Source: Streptomyces ochraceiscleroticus
GTDB taxonomy: Bacteria > Actinomycetota > Actinomycetes > Streptomycetales > Streptomycetaceae
Direction of reading: 5' to 3'
Length of the DNA: 64,000 bases
Assembly (NCBI RefSeq): GCF_000720485.1
Contig: NZ_JOAX01000030.1
Location: 1 to 64,000 of the forward strand
The notes under the pieces are model-generated. The model did no database searches. It worked only from the letters and a program-made list of their open reading frames with translations, and was not told where the DNA came from. The translations under genes were made by a program, and so were the position numbers. Positions 26,055 to 35,384 of this stretch are shown here, one piece after another (positions within the stretch are counted from its first letter, which is position 1; the number at the start of each line of letters is the position of its first letter).

Positions 26055-27245
26055 TCAGCCCCGGAAGGCGTCGAGCCCCGTGAGCGCCTTGCCCAGTACG
26101 AGCTGATGCATTTCCACGGTGCCCTCGTAGGTGAGCACCGATTCCAGGTTCGTCGCGTGCCGCATGACGGGGTACTCCAGCGAGATCCCGTTCGCGCCGA
26201 GGATCGTGCGCGACGTACGGCAGATCTCGATCGCCTCCCGCACGTTGTTGAGCTTGCCGAAACTGACCTGCTCCGGGCGGAGCTTCCCCGCGTCCAGCCG
26301 GCGCCCCAGGTGGTGCGCGAGCAGGACGCCCTTGTGCAGCTCGACGGCCATGTCGGCGAGCTTGCCCTGGGTGAGTTGGAAGCCGCCGATCGGCTTGCCG
26401 AACTGCTCGCGGGTCTTCGCGTACTCCAGCGCCGCGTCGAAGCTGGCGCGCGCCGCACCCATCGCGCCCCAGACGATGCCGTACCGGGCGTGGCTGAGGC
26501 AGCTCAGCGGGCCGCGCAGCCCGGTGACCTCGGGGAGCACCGCGTCGGCGGGCAGCCGTACGTCGTCCAGGACCAGCTCGCTGGTGACCGAGGCGCGCAG
26601 CGACCACTTGTGCTTGATCTCGGGGGCCGAGAAGCCGGGGGTGTCCGTGGGGACCACGAAGCCGCGTACGCCGTCGTCCGTACGGGCCCAGACGACCGCG
26701 ACGCCGGCCACCGAGCCGTTGGTGATCCACATCTTGCGGCCGTTGAGGACCCAGTCGGAGCCGTCGCGCTTGGCGTGGGTCCGCATGTTCGCGGGGTCGG
26801 AGCCGTGGTCGGGCTCGGTCAGGCCGAAGCAGCCGATGATCTCGCCGGCGGCCATCCCCGGCAGCCACTGCTGCTTCTGCTCCTCGGAGCCGAAGCGCCA
26901 GATGGCGTACATGGCGAGCGAGCCCTGCACGGAGACCAGCGAGCGGATGCCGGAGTCGGCGGCCTCCAGCTCCAGGCAGGCCAGGCCGTACTGGACGGCC
27001 GAGGCACCGGCGCAGCCGTAGCCGGTCAGCGACATGCCGAGCGCGCCGATCGAGCCGAGCTCGCGGGCCAGCTCACGGATGCCGGGCAGCTCGCCGTCCT
27101 CGTACCACTGGGCGATGTGCGGCAGCACGCGGTCGGCGGCCCACTGGCGGACCGTGTCGCGTACGGCGAGGTCCTCGTCGGTGAGCAGGTCGTCGATGCC
27201 CAGCGGGTCGGCCGGGTCGAAGGGCGGCAGGGTGGATGCGGACAT
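26055..27245 (-). CDS. Acyl-CoA dehydrogenase, glutaryl-CoA dehydrogenase-like
   Basis: A 396-aa FAD-dependent acyl-CoA dehydrogenase. Conserved segments are CFGLTEPDHGSDPANM, WVLNGRKMWITNG, REQFGKPIGGFQLTQGKLADM and ILGANGISLEYPVMRH. The catalytic base Glu lies in LTYEGT near residue 376, the position and motif used by glutaryl-CoA dehydrogenases. It is monocistronic and convergent with the sepF-like gene, with a hairpin between. It likely works in lysine/tryptophan or dicarboxylic acyl-CoA breakdown. A small inverted repeat upstream may bind a regulator. Confidence 0.9.
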   Translation of the reverse strand: MSASTLPPFDPADPLGIDDLLTDEDLAVRDTVRQWAADRVLPHIAQWYEDGELPGIRELARELGSIGALGMSLTGYGCAGASAVQYGLACLELEAADSGIRSLVSVQGSLAMYAIWRFGSEEQKQQWLPGMAAGEIIGCFGLTEPDHGSDPANMRTHAKRDGSDWVLNGRKMWITNGSVAGVAVVWARTDDGVRGFVVPTDTPGFSAPEIKHKWSLRASVTSELVLDDVRLPADAVLPEVTGLRGPLSCLSHARYGIVWGAMGAARASFDAALEYAKTREQFGKPIGGFQLTQGKLADMAVELHKGVLLAHHLGRRLDAGKLRPEQVSFGKLNNVREAIEICRTSRTILGANGISLEYPVMRHATNLESVLTYEGTVEMHQLVLGKALTGLDAFRG

Positions 27246-27273
27246 GACGAGGGCCTCCTGCGGCTGCGCGAAA

Positions 27274-27290
27274 AACTAGCAGTGGTAGTT
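27274..27290. promoter_or_regulatory. Inverted repeat AACTA-N7-TAGTT
   Basis: AACTA (27274-27278) and TAGTT (27286-27290) lie about 30 bp upstream of the acyl-CoA dehydrogenase start in an AT-rich patch. Possible operator or promoter element; short arms keep confidence low. Confidence 0.35.
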
Positions 27291-27374
27291 ATTGCTCATG
27301 GCAGACGTTACGACGCGCGCGGGCGCGCCACAAGAGGGCCCGCGACCGGGCCGGCACAAGAAGGGAAGAGGCGC

Positions 27375-29000
27375 TCAGCGCCCGGAGGCCGCGGGCTCCG
27401 GCTCGGCATCGTGGCCCGGGTCCGACGCTTCCCCGTCGGTGCGCTCCGCCGCGTCCGCCACCCGCCGCGGCAGCCGCAGCGCGATCGCCGCGCCGACCAG
27501 CAGCAGCACCGCGCTGGCCACGAGCGTGACGTGCAGGCCGTGCACGAAGGAGGCGCGGGCCGCCTCGCGCAGCGCGTGCCGCGCATGCCGGCCGAGGCCG
27601 CCGGCCACCTGGTACGCCTCGCCGAGCGAGTGCCCGGCCGCGCGGCTCGCACGGTGCGGCACACCGGCGATGCGGTGCAGGCCGGGCGCGTAGACCGCGT
27701 TCATGACACTGCCGAGCACGGCCACGCCGATGCCCGCGCCGAGCTGGTAGGAGGTCTCGCCGATGGCCGCCGCTCCCCCGGACGCCTCGGCGGGCGCCTC
27801 GCTGAGCATCGACTCGTACGCCCCGAAGAGCGTGGACTGGAAGCCGAAGCCGAGCAGGACGAAGCCGGCGGAGAGCTGCCAGGGGTGGTCCTGCGTGCCC
27901 AGCGCGGTCAGGCACAGCACCGCGACGGCGGTGAGCACGAAGCCCGCCGAGACCATCACGCGCGGGCCGAGCGCCTGCAGCATCCGCGAGCCGGTGAGCC
28001 CGGCCGCCATCGCGGCGAAGACCAGCGGCAGCATCCGCAGCCCGGTCTCCAGGGGGGTCATGCCGAGCACGAGCTGGAGGTACTGCACGGCTATGAGCTG
28101 CAGTCCGACCAGGGCCAGCATCGCCAGCACGATGCAGCCGACGGACGTGCCGAAGGCCGGGCGGGCGAAGAGCCGCATGTCGATCAGGGGGTGCTCACGG
28201 CGTCGCTGCCGGTGCACGAAGAGGGCCAGCAGCAGCGCCCCGACCAGCATCGGACAGAGCGTCGTCCAGCCGACGACGTGCGCCCCGCTGCCGATCTGCT
28301 TCACGCCGAATACCAGGCCGAGCACGCCGAGCGCCGCGATGACCGCGCCGAGGACGTCCCAGGGGCCGTTCCGCTCGCCCCGGGACTCCGGCAGCAGCCA
28401 GCGGCCGACCAGCAGCATGACGGCCATCATCGGGATGTTGATGAGGAAGACCGAGCCCCACCAGAAGTTCTCGACGAGGAAGCCGCCGAGCACCGGGCCG
28501 ACGGCCGCGCCGACCGCGGCGACCGCGCTCCACACGCCGATGGCCACGGCCCGCTCGCGCCGGTCGGGGAAGACCTGGCGCAGGATCGACAGCGTCGCCG
28601 GCATGATCATCGCGCCGCCGACGCCCAGCAGGGCCCTGGCCACGATGAGGATCTGCGGATTGGGCGCCAGGGCGGCGCCGGCCGAGGCGATCGCGAAGAG
28701 TCCGTAACCGAAGAGCAGTATCCGGCGTCTGCCGACTCTGTCGCCGAGCGTCCCGAACAGGATCAGCAGGGACGCCGCGATGAGCGGGTAGACGTCGACT
28801 ATCCAGAGCAGTTCGACCGGACCCGGTCGAAGATCTTCGGTGACGGCCGGCACCGCGACGTAGAGGATCGTCGTGTCGAGGGCGACGAACAGCAGGCTGA
28901 CGCAGAGCACGATCAGCACGGTCCAGCGGTTCGCGCCGCCGCCGCGATGCCGGGTGACACCAGTCGTCCGCTTCTTGCCGGACGCGGTCGTCCCGGACAT
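27375..29000 (-). CDS. MFS transporter, DHA2 (14-TMS, EmrB/QacA) family
   Basis: A 541-aa drug:H+ antiporter-2 exporter with 14 predicted membrane segments. DTTILYVAVPAVTEDL near residue 40 is the DHA2 motif D1 (LDxTIVNVALP variant), GDRVGRRRILL is motif A, and GVGGAMIMPATLSIL and AVGPVLGGFLVE form motifs B and C. ATG 29000 with AGGAGGT 8 bases upstream is preferred to the in-frame ATG 29036. No adjacent repressor gene. The 350-bp upstream region contains duplicated 21-bp direct repeats. Substrate unknown, likely a lipophilic toxic compound. Confidence 0.9.
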   Translation of the reverse strand: MSGTTASGKKRTTGVTRHRGGGANRWTVLIVLCVSLLFVALDTTILYVAVPAVTEDLRPGPVELLWIVDVYPLIAASLLILFGTLGDRVGRRRILLFGYGLFAIASAGAALAPNPQILIVARALLGVGGAMIMPATLSILRQVFPDRRERAVAIGVWSAVAAVGAAVGPVLGGFLVENFWWGSVFLINIPMMAVMLLVGRWLLPESRGERNGPWDVLGAVIAALGVLGLVFGVKQIGSGAHVVGWTTLCPMLVGALLLALFVHRQRRREHPLIDMRLFARPAFGTSVGCIVLAMLALVGLQLIAVQYLQLVLGMTPLETGLRMLPLVFAAMAAGLTGSRMLQALGPRVMVSAGFVLTAVAVLCLTALGTQDHPWQLSAGFVLLGFGFQSTLFGAYESMLSEAPAEASGGAAAIGETSYQLGAGIGVAVLGSVMNAVYAPGLHRIAGVPHRASRAAGHSLGEAYQVAGGLGRHARHALREAARASFVHGLHVTLVASAVLLLVGAAIALRLPRRVADAAERTDGEASDPGHDAEPEPAASGR

Positions 29001-29223
29001 GTACGCACCTCCTGTCGAGCACTCGCAGCCGCGCACGACGGCACGACGAACACCCCGGGGGGACCGGCGGCACGGGCGAGTTGTGACGAAAGCCTACGCG
29101 AGTCGCCGGGCGGGACACATGGCTCACCTCACGATGAGATGCTCATCGCAAGGGCCGGGGGTTCTCATACCCACTGGACAGGGCACTGGCTACCATTCGC
29201 CGCCGACTCCTTCGGGGGACCTT

Positions 29224-29279
29224 CGCACCCCCTGTCGCGGACCCTTCGTGAGGACTTCCGCACCCCCTGTCACGGACCC
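29224..29279. repeat. Two 21-bp direct repeats in the 29001-29353 intergenic region
   Basis: CGCACCCCCTGTCGCGGACCC (29224-29244) recurs at 29259-29279 with one substitution; the starts are 35 bp apart. They lie between the divergent MFS gene and the membrane-protein gene at 29354. The rest of this 353-bp gap shows no gene. They may be tandem binding sites or remnants of duplication. Confidence 0.55.
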
Positions 29280-29340
29280 GGCGCACCCCCGGCGCCCGCC
29301 CCGATCCGGCCATCGTGCCGCCGCGGCCCCCGCCCACCTG

Positions 29341-29346
29341 GATAAT
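29341..29346 (+). promoter_or_regulatory. -10 hexamer GATAAT suggesting leaderless transcription
   Basis: GATAAT differs from TATAAT at one base and ends 7 bases before ATG 29354; no Shine-Dalgarno sequence is visible. The transcript probably starts at the initiation codon. Confidence 0.45.
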
Positions 29347-29353
29347 CGGATTG

Positions 29354-30538
29354 ATGACCGATCTCGCTTTCTCCGCCACCGCGGGTCCGGCCGCGGCAGG
29401 CAGAGGCGCCGGGGCCGCGCTGCGCCGTGCCGTGCCCGCCCTGGCGGCGTACGCGGCCATCCGCCTGCTGGGCCTCGTGGTGCTCGCCGTCTGGTCGGCG
29501 GCGGCCGGCAAGGACTGGCAGACACTCCTCTCCGCCCGCTGGGACTCGCTCTGGTACACCCGGGTCGCCGAGCAGGGCTACGGCTACGCCGTCCTGCTTC
29601 CCGGCGGCGAGGTGCACTCCAACCTCGCCTTCTTCCCGCTGCTGCCGTGGCTGGAGCGCGGCCTCTCGGCGCTGCTGCCGCTGTCCGCGGCCGGCGCCGG
29701 GCTGCTGGTGAGCGCGGCCGCCTCGGTGGCCGCCGCGTGGGCGCTCTACGCCACGGGCGAGCGGCTGAACGGCCCGCGGGCCGGGGTGACGCTGGCCGCG
29801 CTGTGGGCGGCGGTCCCGATAGGCATCGTGCAGTCGATGGCGTACTCGGAGGCGCTCTTCACCGCGCTCGCGGCCTGGGCGCTGTACGCGGTGCTGACCG
29901 GCCGGTGGCTGTGGGCGGGCGTGCTGACGTCGCTGGCCGGGCTGACCCGGCCGGTGGGCGCCGCGGTCGTCGCGGCCGTGTGGGCCGCCGCGGCGCTCCA
30001 CCTGTGGCGCGAGCGGTCCCGCGAGGGCCGGGTGGCCTGGCGGCAGCACGGCCGGCTGCTCGCCGGGGCGGTGCTCGCCCCGCTCGGCTGGTGCGGCTTC
30101 TTCCTGTGGGTGGCCGCCCGCGAGGGCAGCCTCACCGGCTACCTCGACATCCAGGCGGGCTGGAACAACGGCTTCGACGGCGGCCTCGCCTTCGCCGCCT
30201 TCACCTGGCGGCTGCTGACGGGCCCTGCGCTGCCCGCCGGGCTCGCGCTGGTGGCGGGGGTCGCGGCGGTGCTGTGGCTGTACGTGCTCGGCGTACGGCA
30301 GGGGCGGCCGGTGCCGCTGCTGGTCTACGGCGGCCTGGTGCTGGCACTGGCGCTGACCGCCAAGGGCTACTTCGGGTCCAAGCCGCGGCTGATGCTGCCG
30401 GCGTACCCGCTGCTGCTGCCGCCGGCCGCCGCGCTGGCCCGGTGGCGCCCCCGGTACGCCGCGGCCGTCCTCGGCGTCCTCGCGGCGGGCTCGGCGGTGT
30501 ACGGCGCGATCTGGCTCAACGGCTCGGGCCCGCCGTGA
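29354..30538 (+). CDS. Polytopic membrane protein, GT-C/PIG-V-like glycosyltransferase
   Basis: A 394-aa protein with about ten transmembrane helices. After the first helix comes the loop LLSARWDSLWYTRVAEQGYGY, with the W-D-x-x-W-Y pattern of GT-C and PIG-V-type mannosyltransferases, followed by HSNLAFFPLLPWLER, characteristic of the same class. The C-terminal region GYFGSKPRLMLPAYPLLLPPA is also typical. Such enzymes use polyprenyl-phosphate sugars on the outer membrane face. It appears leaderless (GATAAT just upstream). Its neighbour encodes a PAP2 phosphatase, which would suit recycling of polyprenyl phosphates, but the genes are separated by 273 bp. Confidence 0.75.
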   Translation: MTDLAFSATAGPAAAGRGAGAALRRAVPALAAYAAIRLLGLVVLAVWSAAAGKDWQTLLSARWDSLWYTRVAEQGYGYAVLLPGGEVHSNLAFFPLLPWLERGLSALLPLSAAGAGLLVSAAASVAAAWALYATGERLNGPRAGVTLAALWAAVPIGIVQSMAYSEALFTALAAWALYAVLTGRWLWAGVLTSLAGLTRPVGAAVVAAVWAAAALHLWRERSREGRVAWRQHGRLLAGAVLAPLGWCGFFLWVAAREGSLTGYLDIQAGWNNGFDGGLAFAAFTWRLLTGPALPAGLALVAGVAAVLWLYVLGVRQGRPVPLLVYGGLVLALALTAKGYFGSKPRLMLPAYPLLLPPAAALARWRPRYAAAVLGVLAAGSAVYGAIWLNGSGPP

Positions 30539-30811
30539 CCGCGGGCCGAACGACTCCGGCGTGACCGCGGCCGGACCGGCGAACGCGCCGTGAAGCGCCG
30601 GGAAATACGCGATAAACGCGGCCGGGGAAATGCATTCAGCCTCTTGGACGTGCGGCCACACGGATGCCCTGCGGGCGAAAGAGCGATTTAGTGAATTCTC
30701 TTGGCAGGGCCCTGGCGAATGGCTTGTTTGAGACGCATTCCACATCACATCGTCATTACAAAGCGGACGGTTTGACCAAGCGCCTACATCACACGCGGTA
30801 ACGTCGATTGA

Positions 30812-31840
30812 GTGCGTACCGATGAGAAGCCCGACCAGAGGGAAGGGCACCCGAGCGAGCGCGCCCGGCCGTATATGACGCGAACACGCCACTGGCTGTT
30901 CGGCGGCACCGTGGCGGTCTATGCGGCGATCGTGCTCGGCGTGCTGACGACTTCCTGGCTGGTCACCCTCGACTGGCAGGTCATGCTGTTCAGGCCGTAC
31001 AAGCAATGGCCTGACATCCACGCTTTCCTCGACTACTTCGTGGTGCTGGGCCAGCGCGGCCCCACCGCGGTCGCGGTGGCCGCGTGGCTGGTCTGGCGCT
31101 GCTGGCGGCAGAAGAACCTCCACCCGCTGCTGGTGCTGGGCGTCGCCCTGCTGATGCTCAACGTCACCGTGGGTGCCGCGAAGATCGGCATGGGCCGGCT
31201 CGGGCCGCACTACGCGACCGCCATCGGGACCAACGAGATGTGGCTCGGCGGCGATATATTCCCGTCCGGGCACACCGCGAACGCCGTGGTCACCTGGGGC
31301 GTGCTGGCCTATCTGGCGACCACCCCGCTGCGCCGCAGGATCCTTTCGGTGATCGCCGCGCTCGGCGCGCTCGGCGTCGGCATGACCACCGTCTACCTCG
31401 GTACCCACTGGGTCAGCGACGTGCTGCTGGGCTGGGCCGCCGGCCTCCTGGTCATGCTCGCGCTCCCCTGGTGCGAGCCGGGCATGGCCTGGGCCGAGGC
31501 CCGGCTGAGGGCGGCCCTGTGGCGGCTGCGGGTCCAGCTCGGCGGCGCGGCACAGCCCCTCCCGGTACCGGCGAGCCCGGCGGGCGTCACCGCCGGCGTC
31601 TCCCGCCAGCGGGCGGTCGCCGAGGACGGCGTCCTGGTCCGCGAGCCGGCGGTGGCCGGCGGCGGACGGCAGGGCCGGTCCCCGGACACCTGGCCGCACC
31701 ACCCCGCCCGCCCGCACACCACGCGGTCGGAGCGCACTCCGGTCACCCCCTCGGGCAGCCGAAGACCGCCGCACGCGGACCGTGCCCCGCGCACCGCACC
31801 GGTCACCACGACCGTCCGCGGCCGCTCGCAGGGAAGCTGA
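30812..31840 (+). CDS. PAP2-family membrane phosphatase
   Basis: A 342-aa protein with six transmembrane segments and the phosphatidic acid phosphatase 2 signature. A first-motif-like KIGMGRLGP is followed by DIFPSGHTANAV (PSGH) and TTVYLGTHWVSDVLLGW (SR-x5-H-x3-D variant with Thr-Thr-Val-Tyr). It would dephosphorylate lipid phosphates such as undecaprenyl diphosphate. The last 110 residues are proline/arginine-rich and disordered. GTG 30812 follows TAACGT by 7 bases, so it may be leaderless; ATG 30875 (MTRTRHW) is the alternative. A long hairpin terminator follows. Confidence 0.87.
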   Translation: MRTDEKPDQREGHPSERARPYMTRTRHWLFGGTVAVYAAIVLGVLTTSWLVTLDWQVMLFRPYKQWPDIHAFLDYFVVLGQRGPTAVAVAAWLVWRCWRQKNLHPLLVLGVALLMLNVTVGAAKIGMGRLGPHYATAIGTNEMWLGGDIFPSGHTANAVVTWGVLAYLATTPLRRRILSVIAALGALGVGMTTVYLGTHWVSDVLLGWAAGLLVMLALPWCEPGMAWAEARLRAALWRLRVQLGGAAQPLPVPASPAGVTAGVSRQRAVAEDGVLVREPAVAGGGRQGRSPDTWPHHPARPHTTRSERTPVTPSGSRRPPHADRAPRTAPVTTTVRGRSQGS

Positions 31841-31885
31841 CACGGCGGACGTGCGGGGACGGTACGCACACCCCCCCCGCACACC

Positions 31886-31924
31886 ACGGCCCCGGCGGCT
31901 CCACTCAGGAGCCGCCGGGGCCGT
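31886..31924. terminator. 17-bp perfect-stem bidirectional terminator
   Basis: ACGGCCCCGGCGGCTCC (31886-31902) pairs perfectly with GGAGCCGCCGGGGCCGT (31908-31924) across loop ACTCA, between convergent genes ending at 31840 and 31976. Confidence 0.85.
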
Positions 31925-31975
31925 CGTCGTACGGGGAGGACGGGGGTACGCGGGAGGGGGAAGCGCGCGGGCCGC

Positions 31976-32191
31976 TCAGCCCTTCCAGGACTTGTTCACG
32001 GTGCCGTCCTGCACCTCGAAGTTCAGCCGGCCCGCCAGGTACTCCATGGTGATGATCGCGCCGGGCGGCAGCGACCTGACGGTGCTCCAGCCGCGCGCGC
32101 GGGCCTGTTCCTCGGCCTGCTGCTGCTCCAGACCGACATAGGTCTCGAGGTCGTCGTCCGGGTCTTTCGGAAGGTTCGGTACTGGCGCCAT
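31976..32191 (-). CDS. Small I78-like peptidase inhibitor-type protein
   Basis: A 71-aa protein. Its C-terminal half ([28 protein letters not shown]) follows the I78 family pattern, in which a hydrophobic strand with a T-M-(D/E)-Y core leads to RLN-x-E and a short DG turn; this is the potato-inhibitor-I-like fold. The N-terminal 30 residues are acidic and glutamine-rich, and no signal peptide is present, so it would act in the cytosol. The start at ATG 32191 lacks a strong ribosome site. Two streptogrisin-type proteases occur 19 kb away, but no link can be claimed. Confidence 0.65.
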   Translation of the reverse strand: MAPVPNLPKDPDDDLETYVGLEQQQAEEQARARGWSTVRSLPPGAIITMEYLAGRLNFEVQDGTVNKSWKG

Positions 32192-32675
32192 GACGCCACC
32201 GTATGCCTCCTCCACAGGCACGCGGAAGGGCCTTCCTGACACACCGGAGTGTTCCCGGGGTCCGGCATTGGTCACACTTCTGTCACAGCCCACCGGGGCC
32301 GGTTTAGCGCCACTTCCGTCACCCGAACGAGCAGCCCCGGTATCACTTCGGCAACGGAGAAAACCGGCCCGATTTCCCGCTGATCGGTTTCCGCGAACCC
32401 ACCCGTACAACTCCCGTCGCAGCCCGGAAATCATTCACCCGACGGCCTCGCATTCCCCTTACCCGATACGCAATATCGGGCGTCCCCTAATCCGCCGACG
32501 ACGCACACTCCGCTCACATTTCCCGCACATCCCGCGGCGGCCGGGAGCGGCCGACGCCCCCTCGCGCGAAGGCCGTTGGGGCGCGCATCATGAAGCGAGC
32601 TCCAGTACGTCCTGCCGTCGGGGCGCGCCCTCGGTCACGCCCTGGTACGTCCTGTCGACGAACGAGGTGGCGCGG
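32192..32675. other. 484-bp intergenic region with a 19-bp palindrome
   Basis: No gene is credible here. CCCGATA-CGCAA-TATCGGG (32462-32480) is a perfect inverted repeat about 195 bp upstream of ctaD. Two similar blocks, AGTACGTCCTGCCGTCG and GGTACGTCCTGTCGACG, occur at about 32604-32670. Confidence 0.5.
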
Positions 32676-34373
32676 ATGGGAACAGTGGCACAGGGGGCGA
32701 GGACGGGACCCGTCGCGGCCCGCCGCCCCGGCAAGGTCGTGGTGGACTGGCTGACGACGACGGACCACAAGAAGATCGGCCATCTCTACCTGGTCACGTC
32801 GTTCGGCTTCTTCCTCTTCGGCGGGGTGCTGGCGCTGGTGATACGCGCCGAGCTGGCCCGGCCCGGGCTGCAGTTGATCACGAACGAGGAGTACAACCAG
32901 GCGTTCACGCTGCACGGCACGATCATGCTGCTGCTCTTCGCCACCCCGGCCTTCGCGGGCTTCGCCAACGAGATCATGCCGCTGCAGATCGGCGCGCCCG
33001 ACGTGGCGTTCCCCCGGCTGAACATGCTCTCGTACTGGTTCTTCCTCTTCGGCGGGCTGATCGTGGTGGGCTCGCTGTTCACCTCGTCCGGCGGCGCGTC
33101 CTTCGGCTGGACCGCGTACGCGCCGCTGGACTCCATGGTCCGCTCCCCCGGCATCGGGCACGACATGTGGATCATGGGCCTGGCGCTGTCCGGCTTCGGC
33201 ACGATCCTGGGCGCGGTGAACTTCCTGACGACGATCATCGGGATGCGGGCGCCGGGCATGACGATGTTCCGGATGCCGATCTTCACCTGGAACGTGCTCT
33301 TCACCTCGATCCTCGTCCTGGTCGCCTTCCCCGTGCTCGCCGCGTCACTGCTGGTGCTGGAGGCGGACCGGCGGTTCGGCTCGGTGGTCTTCGAGGCGGA
33401 GTGGGGCGGACCGCTGCTGTGGCAGCACCTCTTCTGGTTCTTCGGCCACCCCGAGGTCTACATCATCGCGCTGCCGTTCTTCGGCATCGTCACCGAGATC
33501 ATCCCGGTCTTCTCCCGCAAGCCGATCTTCGGGTACACCATGCTGGTCGCGGCGACGATGGTGATCACCGCCCTGTCGCTGATGGTCTGGGCGCACCACA
33601 TGTTCGCCACCGGGGCCGTGCTGCTGCCGTTCTTCTCGTTCATGTCCTTCCTGATCGCGGTGCCGACGGGCGTGAAGTTCTTCAACTGGATCGGCACGAT
33701 GTGGCACGGCTCGCTGTCCTTCGAGACGCCGATGCTGTGGTCGGTCGGCTTCCTGGTGAGCTTCCTGTTCGGCGGCCTGACCGGGGTGATCCTGGCGTCG
33801 CCGCCACTGGACTTCCACGTCACCGACAGCTACTTCGTGGTGGCCCACTTCCACTACGTCGTCTTCGGCACGGTGGTCTTCGCGACGTTCGCGGGCTTCT
33901 ACTTCTGGTGGCCCAAGTTCACCGGCAAGCTGCTCGACGAGCGGCTGGGGAAGATCCACTTCTGGACGCTCTTCGTCGGCTTCCACACCACCTTCCTCGT
34001 CCAGCACTGGCTGGGCGTGGCGGGGATGCCGCGCCGGTACGCCGACTACCTCGCGGCCGACGGCTTCACCGCGCTCAACACCCTCTCCTCGATCGGCGCC
34101 TTCCTGCTGGGCGCCTCCACCCTGCCGTTCCTCTACAACATCTGGAAGACGGCCAAGTACGCGCCGAAGGCCGATGTGGACGATCCCTGGGGCTATGGCC
34201 GTTCCCTGGAGTGGGCCACCTCCTCGCCCCCGCCGCGGCACAACTTCCTCACCATTCCGAAGATCCGCTCCGAGTCCCCGGCCTTCGACCTGCACCACCC
34301 GGTGACGGCGCGCAGCGAACTGACCGAGGAGGACGCGCGGCTCAGGCCGACGCCCGGGACAACCGATCCCTGA
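32676..34373 (+). CDS. ctaD: Cytochrome c oxidase subunit I (solitary copy)
   Basis: A 565-aa heme-copper oxidase subunit I with 12 membrane segments. Ligands are visible: the heme a His in AFTLHGTIM, the CuB/Tyr-crosslink site [14 protein letters not shown], the CuB His pair in WAHHMF, and the heme a3/a ligands in [10 protein letters not shown]. It reduces O2 to water and pumps protons in the aa3 complex. GAGGTGG precedes ATG 32676. Subunits II, III and IV and the bc1 genes are absent from the window, so this is an extra copy outside the main cta-qcr locus. Its 3' end overlaps the convergent WYL-regulator gene by 32 bp. Confidence 0.95.
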   Translation: MGTVAQGARTGPVAARRPGKVVVDWLTTTDHKKIGHLYLVTSFGFFLFGGVLALVIRAELARPGLQLITNEEYNQAFTLHGTIMLLLFATPAFAGFANEIMPLQIGAPDVAFPRLNMLSYWFFLFGGLIVVGSLFTSSGGASFGWTAYAPLDSMVRSPGIGHDMWIMGLALSGFGTILGAVNFLTTIIGMRAPGMTMFRMPIFTWNVLFTSILVLVAFPVLAASLLVLEADRRFGSVVFEAEWGGPLLWQHLFWFFGHPEVYIIALPFFGIVTEIIPVFSRKPIFGYTMLVAATMVITALSLMVWAHHMFATGAVLLPFFSFMSFLIAVPTGVKFFNWIGTMWHGSLSFETPMLWSVGFLVSFLFGGLTGVILASPPLDFHVTDSYFVVAHFHYVVFGTVVFATFAGFYFWWPKFTGKLLDERLGKIHFWTLFVGFHTTFLVQHWLGVAGMPRRYADYLAADGFTALNTLSSIGAFLLGASTLPFLYNIWKTAKYAPKADVDDPWGYGRSLEWATSSPPPRHNFLTIPKIRSESPAFDLHHPVTARSELTEEDARLRPTPGTTDP

Positions 34374-35298
34374 TCTCCCGTATCTGCTCCAGGAGTTCGG
34401 GCGGCTCGCGGACCTCGAAGTCGAAGCCGGTCATCATCAGGAACACGACCAGCGCGTCCGGGTTCGCCGCGCCGGCCCGCAGCAGGCAGGTGCGGTCGTC
34501 CACCGCCTCCAGCATCCCGGCCGTGGGCGAGACGCGCTGCGCTGCCTCCGCCAGCGGCACGTGCAGCAGGACGGTCGCGGACACCGCGTACACGGCTCTG
34601 GAGACGCCTTCGGAGACATAGGCGGCCAGGTCCTCGGCGGGTGGGGTACGGGGCGCCACGCGCGGCCCGTGCGGCGGGGTGGGGGTGATCCGGTCGGCGC
34701 GGAAGGTGCGCCAGTCCCCGCGTCCGGTGTCCCAGGCGACGAGGTACCAGCGGCGCTGGGCGCTGACCAGGCGGTGCGGCTCGACGGTGCGGCGGCTGAC
34801 CGTGCCGTCGTGCGCGGCGTACTCGAAGCGGAGCTGCTGACTGTCCCGGCAGGCGGCGGCCAGTTCGGTGAGCACGGCGGCGTCCACGCGGGGCCCCGCG
34901 CCGTTCACCAGGGGGACGGTAAAGGTGTTCAAGGTACTGACGCGGCGCCGCAGCCGGGCCGGAAGTACCTGTTCCAGCTTGGCCAGCGCGCGGACGGAGG
35001 TCTCCTCGATGCCCGCGACGCCGCCGGCCGCCGCGGTGCGCAGCCCGATCGCGACCGCCACGGCCTCCTCGTCGTCCAGCAGCAGCGGCGGGAGCTCGGC
35101 GCCCGCACCCAGTTGATAGCCCCCGGCGGTGCCGGGGGCCGAGTGCACGGGATAGCCGAGCTCCCGCAGCCGTTCGATATCACGCCGTACGGTGCGCGGC
35201 GTCACGCCCAGCCGGTCGGCCAGGTCGGCGCCGGACCATTCACGGTGGGCCTGCAGCAGTGAGAGCAGGCGGAGCAGGCGTGCCGAGGTCTCCAACAT
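34342..35298 (-). CDS. HTH-WYL (YafY-type) transcriptional regulator
   Basis: A 318-aa regulator. An N-terminal HTH_11 domain ([45 protein letters not shown]) is followed by a linker and a WYL domain (residues about 140-225) with [19 protein letters not shown] carrying the W-Y-L triad, then the WCX extension. WYL domains sense nucleic acids or small ligands. The stop lies inside the 3' end of the convergent ctaD gene. No divergently oriented target is obvious: the next upstream gene is a small hydrophobic protein on the same strand. Confidence 0.9.
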   Translation of the reverse strand: MLETSARLLRLLSLLQAHREWSGADLADRLGVTPRTVRRDIERLRELGYPVHSAPGTAGGYQLGAGAELPPLLLDDEEAVAVAIGLRTAAAGGVAGIEETSVRALAKLEQVLPARLRRRVSTLNTFTVPLVNGAGPRVDAAVLTELAAACRDSQQLRFEYAAHDGTVSRRTVEPHRLVSAQRRWYLVAWDTGRGDWRTFRADRITPTPPHGPRVAPRTPPAEDLAAYVSEGVSRAVYAVSATVLLHVPLAEAAQRVSPTAGMLEAVDDRTCLLRAGAANPDALVVFLMMTGFDFEVREPPELLEQIREIRDRLSRASA

Positions 35299-35384
35299 GC
35301 GTCAGAGTCTGGCAGCACTTGCGGACAGCCATGGTCCGCAACGGCGGCTCCGCCCGCGCCGCCGTCAACGATTCACGCGCGCCG

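Noticed and set aside
27292..27374. Start of a plus-strand gene (MADVTTRAGAPQEGP) upstream of the MFS gene tail
   Set aside because: The frame runs straight into antisense of the MFS gene with no domain; possibly a decayed gene start but not supportable.
26004..29345. A 1113-codon plus-strand open frame across acyl-CoA dehydrogenase and MFS genes
   Set aside because: Low-complexity antisense translation crossing two real genes and a terminator; no recognisable domain.
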